Part shown: in pieces, positions 60,842 through 64,000 of the stretch | Numbering within the stretch: the stretch's first letter is position 1 | Layout of the letters: each line of letters opens with the position of its first letter | Origin: Volvariella volvacea V23 | Lineage: Eukaryota; Basidiomycota; Agaricomycetes; Agaricales; Pluteaceae | NCBI GenBank assembly: GCA_000349905.1 | Contig: KB722750.1 | Span: 677,844 to 741,843, forward strand | Length of the DNA stretch: 64,000 nucleotides | Reading direction: 5' to 3' | Notes under the pieces: generated by a model | Databases searched by the model: none | The model's input: the letters and a program-made list of their open reading frames with translations, nothing else | Told to the model about the DNA's origin: nothing | Position numbers and translations under genes: made by a program

Positions 60842-62097
60842 CTACTCGCTCTTCACCCTCTCATACCCACCCTTCGACCCACCAGACCCCCAACCGCCCC
60901 ACCAGCTCTTCCTACTGCTATCTGAGGCACTACCCGAAGTATACCCGCCCCCACTAGCACTGCGGCGCACACTCCCCCTCTTGCTCGGCGTATCATTATC
61001 CCGAACGTCGTATCCCTCAGCATCGCTCGGAACATCAACCTCCTCGAACCTTCCGTCTGTCCCATTATTGTTGGAAGTCGAAATAGTCCTGCCGCGAACA
61101 GTCGTCTGTCCTTGACTCTGGCGGACCTGATAAGACCCCGAGGCCGAGGGGATCTCCGCCTCTCCCTGCTCGTGCTCGCTTTCCTGGGCGGACAGCGCAG
61201 CCAACTCGGCTTCGAGCTGTCTCCTCCTCTCCGCCGGCGTCGCAGCCCCCGACCCTGCGGGCAGACCGGTGATAGTAGCAGACGAGGCCGAGAGGAAGGT
61301 CGATTCGCGGAAATAGGACGACTGGGGCGTCGTCCCCGGCGTCCTGAACCCCGAATTGCGTGACCCAGACTGCTGCTGCTGTTGAGCTTGATTAGCGTAG
61401 ATGAGTGCCGCGCCGGAGGCGAGAAGACTTGGCCCGTACGATCCCCAGATGTTCGACACCAAGCCAGAGACCATGCCCTGCGCCCCCGGCTGCTGCTGCT
61501 GCTGGGGGTTCTGGATCTGCTGCTGGTGTTGCGGGGGCGGCTGTTGGCCCATGCTGATCGCGACGTGCTCCCAGATCATCTTGATCTTTTCTTGCACAAA
61601 CGCGTAGAGACGGGCTTTGAAGGATGCGAGCGTGGCATCGATTTGCTGTTCGTGGGTGTGGAAGAAGGGCTTGAGGTGGTGGATGTAGAGGTAGGACGAG
61701 CCGCGGGTCTGCGGGAGGGCGAGGTAGAGGAGGAAGAGGGTTTTGAGGGTGTAGTAGAATGGGATCCTAGGGTGGTTTTATGAGATCAGTTCGGGATCAC
61801 GTCAGTGTGTAACGAATGGGGAAGGGGAAAGACGAAAATGGGACTGACCATGAAATGGCCCACTCCGCGACATATTCAACGCCGACGATGCAGCCCAGGA
61901 CGCACCAGTACATCAGCCATCGCTCGAGCTCCTCTTCGGATGCGGGCCGTTGGCTGAGAGTCTTGTACGATGCGTATCCTGGATAAAGGAACGCTACGAC
62001 CGAACTGTGCGGCGGCTCTTATAAATCCTCATTGATAACGTCGCAGACAACGGCCAGAGACGTACCCAATGATCCGGGAAGTCAGAAAGAATAGCAT
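60842..62097 (-). CDS. REEP/Yop1-like (TB2/DP1/HVA22) ER membrane-shaping protein
   Basis: Three exons on the minus strand (62066-62097, 61849-62004, 60842-61766) join in phase to 370 residues. The TB2/DP1/HVA22 domain is at the N-terminus: MLFFLTSRIIGSVVAFLYPG, YASYKTLSQRPASEEELERW, LMYWCVLGCIVGVEYVAEW, IPFYYTLKTLFLLYLALPQT, GSSYLYIHHLKPFF. Members insert as hairpins and curve ER tubules (family knowledge). The tail of about 220 residues is longer than in yeast Yop1, with Gln-rich (QQPPPQHQQQ), Ala/Glu coiled (RRRQLEAELAALSAQE) and Ser/Gly/Trp-rich (SWWGGWGSGG) parts, as in long REEP1-4-like fungal forms. The exon border after the first 10 codons uses GTACGT. Convergent with the thioredoxin-TPR gene, 268 bp apart. 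Confidence 0.9.
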
Positions 62098-62843
62098 GCG
62101 GGGACGATGGAGGATCAGTTGGGTGGTAGAGCACTGGTGGTAGTTGGTAGTCTGGGACGAGAAGAGATTGTTCTGGGTTTTTGTGGCTGAGGGGCTGGAG
62201 AAATGTGACAGCCTGAAAGGTTGGTCTGGGAATTACTGCGCACCATAAATGGATAAAAATATATTGAGCTGCTTATGTAAGAAGTCACCACCCCTGGGTT
62301 GATGTCGTCGCCGCCACACGCACATCATCCGAGCGTTGGGCTCGGGTTGAACAGCCTGAGCTGTGCACGAATTTTTTTGTGGCTGGCAGGATAGGGAGCA
62401 CGTACACTCCACGTATTGCAAACGAAATCACAAGGTTGCACTATACTTTGAACGGATATGTCAGAGGGCTGCGGCTGACGTTGCACTGTCAGGGTACGGG
62501 ACACGATATCATTCTCGCTTGCAGCCCGAGTCAGAAGAGGCTGCACGTTAAAGTAGAACTGCGCACGACGTGTTAGGCTGACGCGACTCTAGCGGCAGCG
62601 AGTTCGGAAGATCCAGGCATCGACTTGATTTGCGATCGTTTCCTTACATGCTAGCCTCCTGGGACAGCAATGCCCTTCGGCGACCATGAGAGAATGTCTC
62701 TACAACACCCGAGCCACTGGAGAATGATTTACTTACTGGAACCTGTCACTGACACAATCCGGAAGTCCTACGGGAGAAGGACCAGATGTAGGACAGCAGA
62801 TTTGAGACCCTTGATGCCCATCCGACCCATTGCCAGAGCTGTT

Positions 62844-63117
62844 CAAATTATGACATTGACATTGGATATTGGACTGACAGTCCTCGGAATACTTTTGTGC
62901 CAACAACCTGAGGATGTTCCTCTTGATTATGGGCCTTGATGAAGAAAATGATTCCGTAAGTCGACATTTGTCCGTCATGTTGGCGATTGTAACAGAGAGT
63001 TCAAGAAAGTGTAGGCCCAGCGGGTGATAGCGCGTACAGGTCTGGGAAGATTGCAGCAGGAGGCAAGACTGTCCCATCGCCAAGGATGCCGATGTGGTCA
63101 CCAGAACAAGAATTTGA
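62844..63117 (+). pseudogene. Inverted, internally deleted fragment of ldb17
   Basis: The plus strand matches the sense strand of the ldb17 gene (about 48327-48875, minus). TCCTCGGAATACTTTT and CCTTGATGAAGAAAATGATT correspond to the end of ldb17 exon 7; the exon is followed by the same intron start (GTAAGTCGACATTTG against GTAAGTTGACTTTTC). The match then jumps from inside that intron to AGAGTTCAAGAAAGTGTAG, in the last exon, and continues through GGGAAGATTGCAG and ACCAGAACAAGAATTTG. About 240 bp is missing. Retention of intron sequence shows a DNA-level duplication, not retroposition. No open frame is kept. Confidence 0.8.
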
Positions 63118-63500
63118 TACGCCACACATCGTATTTCCCTCACGATGGCGTATGGAGCCTTACGAGTTGATGGAGGCATAGTTTAAACCAACCGATATAT
63201 AAACTCTGAATTGCAAGTATCCATGCATGCTTTTAGTTTAAATCGAGATCGTATGGTTCTGGGTTGGCCGTAAACATTGCTGTGCGTGTGCATGTTCTTG
63301 AATTGTCGTGGAGCTCTGACCTCTTGACACACTTTGCAAGTCGTCTGCATGCGAGGAGGTATCGATCACTAGGACATGCCATACCCACTCAACCTTACTT
63401 TACAGCCTTTATTTACTGTTGCAACTTCACTTCCTCCGAGTCGGATATACTTTCCTTTTATTTCTCGTCTTAATAGTAATAAGAGCCATCATCCAATAGT

Positions 63501-63705
63501 TAAAACTACTCTGTCTACACATCGACTCGGCACAGCTATACACGGTTGGCTTGTTCATTGCATAAGCCGTCATAATAGCCTTATATTATTATTTTTGGAC
63601 TTTTCAAACAACATCCTATCAGAGAAGGCCTGTCTGTCATAATGCAACTATGGAGAGATGCTTTTTCTCCGCTGGAAAATGGAAGAAAAGGGGACATCAC
63701 AGCAA
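63501..63705 (+). repeat. 205-bp repeat, copy 2 (uninterrupted)
   Basis: Matches the reverse complement of 46723-47027 without the gap, with scattered substitutions. It lies about 380 bp downstream of the ldb17 fragment, in the same relative orientation as copy 1 lies downstream of the parent ldb17, which suggests one ancestral segmental duplication followed by deletions, or independent insertion of an element. Confidence 0.85.
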
Positions 63706-64000
63706 GGTGGTCCCTCCAGTTTCAGTACGAAATGATTGAATCATACCCATGCCACCGGGAACAAATCCTATCGTGGGGTAAGTTCGGGTCCCATTTCAGA
63801 ACTCACCAATATCGCCGGCTTGATAGTCGAACGTTCTAGCGTTGGATCGAGAAGCAAAGATGGTTATACGGGCGGTACCCTCACTGTAGGTGGGGCAGAC
63901 CCGTATTAATAAATATGCGGGCACTCAGAACACAATTTAGCTTACAGGAAGAACGTCCATTCGTCTTGAGTTGGGTGCCACTATCGATGACGGTCATTTT

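Larger units (their letters stand above)
62098..64000. other. Right end: ldb17 fragment and repeat copy 2, otherwise no gene
   Basis: The first 200 bp is the REEP-like promoter. The rest holds the ldb17-derived fragment and the 205-bp repeat listed separately. Other frames are short and unsupported. Confidence 0.5.

Noticed and set aside
62733..63179. 148-residue minus-strand frame
   Set aside because: It is the antisense of the broken ldb17 fragment; similarity to another antisense frame is only a by-product of the DNA duplication.
1..64000. CRISPR arrays, bacterial operons, phage or plasmid modules
   Set aside because: The sequence is clearly fungal nuclear DNA with spliceosomal introns; no regularly spaced direct repeats or prokaryotic gene clusters were seen.

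Overview
The window reads as nuclear DNA of a basidiomycete fungus, most likely an agaricomycete. Genes are cut by many short introns (about 45-100 nt, GT...AG, often with a CTRAY-like branch site). The families present also fit: a FunK1 kinase, an expanded fungal CorA-like Mg2+ transporter family, a VelB-type velvet factor, a Zn2Cys6 regulator with an LGLHRD motif, and a SPIN90/Ldb17 protein. Exon models were built by hand from conserved motifs, splice sites and reading phase; most multi-exon models keep frame throughout. Two runs of exactly 100 N (1856-1955 and 46863-46962) are scaffold gaps.

Layout. 1-448 is the 3' end of an unrecognised proline-rich protein gene (+). 449-7928 has no supportable gene. 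7929-9619 (+) is a VelB-like velvet regulator, followed by a second gene-poor stretch to 16514. 16515-17777 (-) is mitochondrial Mn superoxide dismutase. 18240-23280 (+) is a tandem pair of CorA-like transporter genes, the first a pseudogene and the second intact. 23485-25737 (+) holds two paralogous unknown proteins with an intron-containing tRNA-Gln between them. 27973-30393 (+) is CLN3/battenin. 31078-37497 (-) is a very long Zn2Cys6 transcription factor with a glutamine-rich tail carrying a repeated kinase-site-like motif. 37498-43208 has no clear gene. 43209-53726 carries three minus-strand genes: FunK1 kinase, Ldb17/SPIN90-like actin regulator and DEAD-box helicase Dbp4. 54138-57484 (+) is a tandem pair of unknown membrane proteins that share a fully identical 68-nt tract. 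59266-60573 (+) is a thioredoxin-TPR fusion, and 60842-62097 (-) is a REEP/Yop1-like ER-shaping protein. The last 1.9 kb holds a broken fragment of the ldb17 gene in inverted orientation and a second copy of a 205-bp repeat that also lies just past the 3' end of the parent ldb17.

What the genes do together. This is an ordinary eukaryotic mosaic and not an operon. The themes are organelle and membrane function (CLN3, CorA-like, REEP, unknown membrane pair), redox defence (SOD2, thioredoxin-TPR), regulation (velvet, Zn2Cys6, FunK1), ribosome biogenesis (Dbp4) and endocytic actin (Ldb17). The accessory character comes from local duplication: CorA-like pair, YDAD-type pair, membrane pair, ldb17 fragment. 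The most unusual single observation is the array of SNF1/AMPK-consensus-like repeats in the Zn2Cys6 factor.
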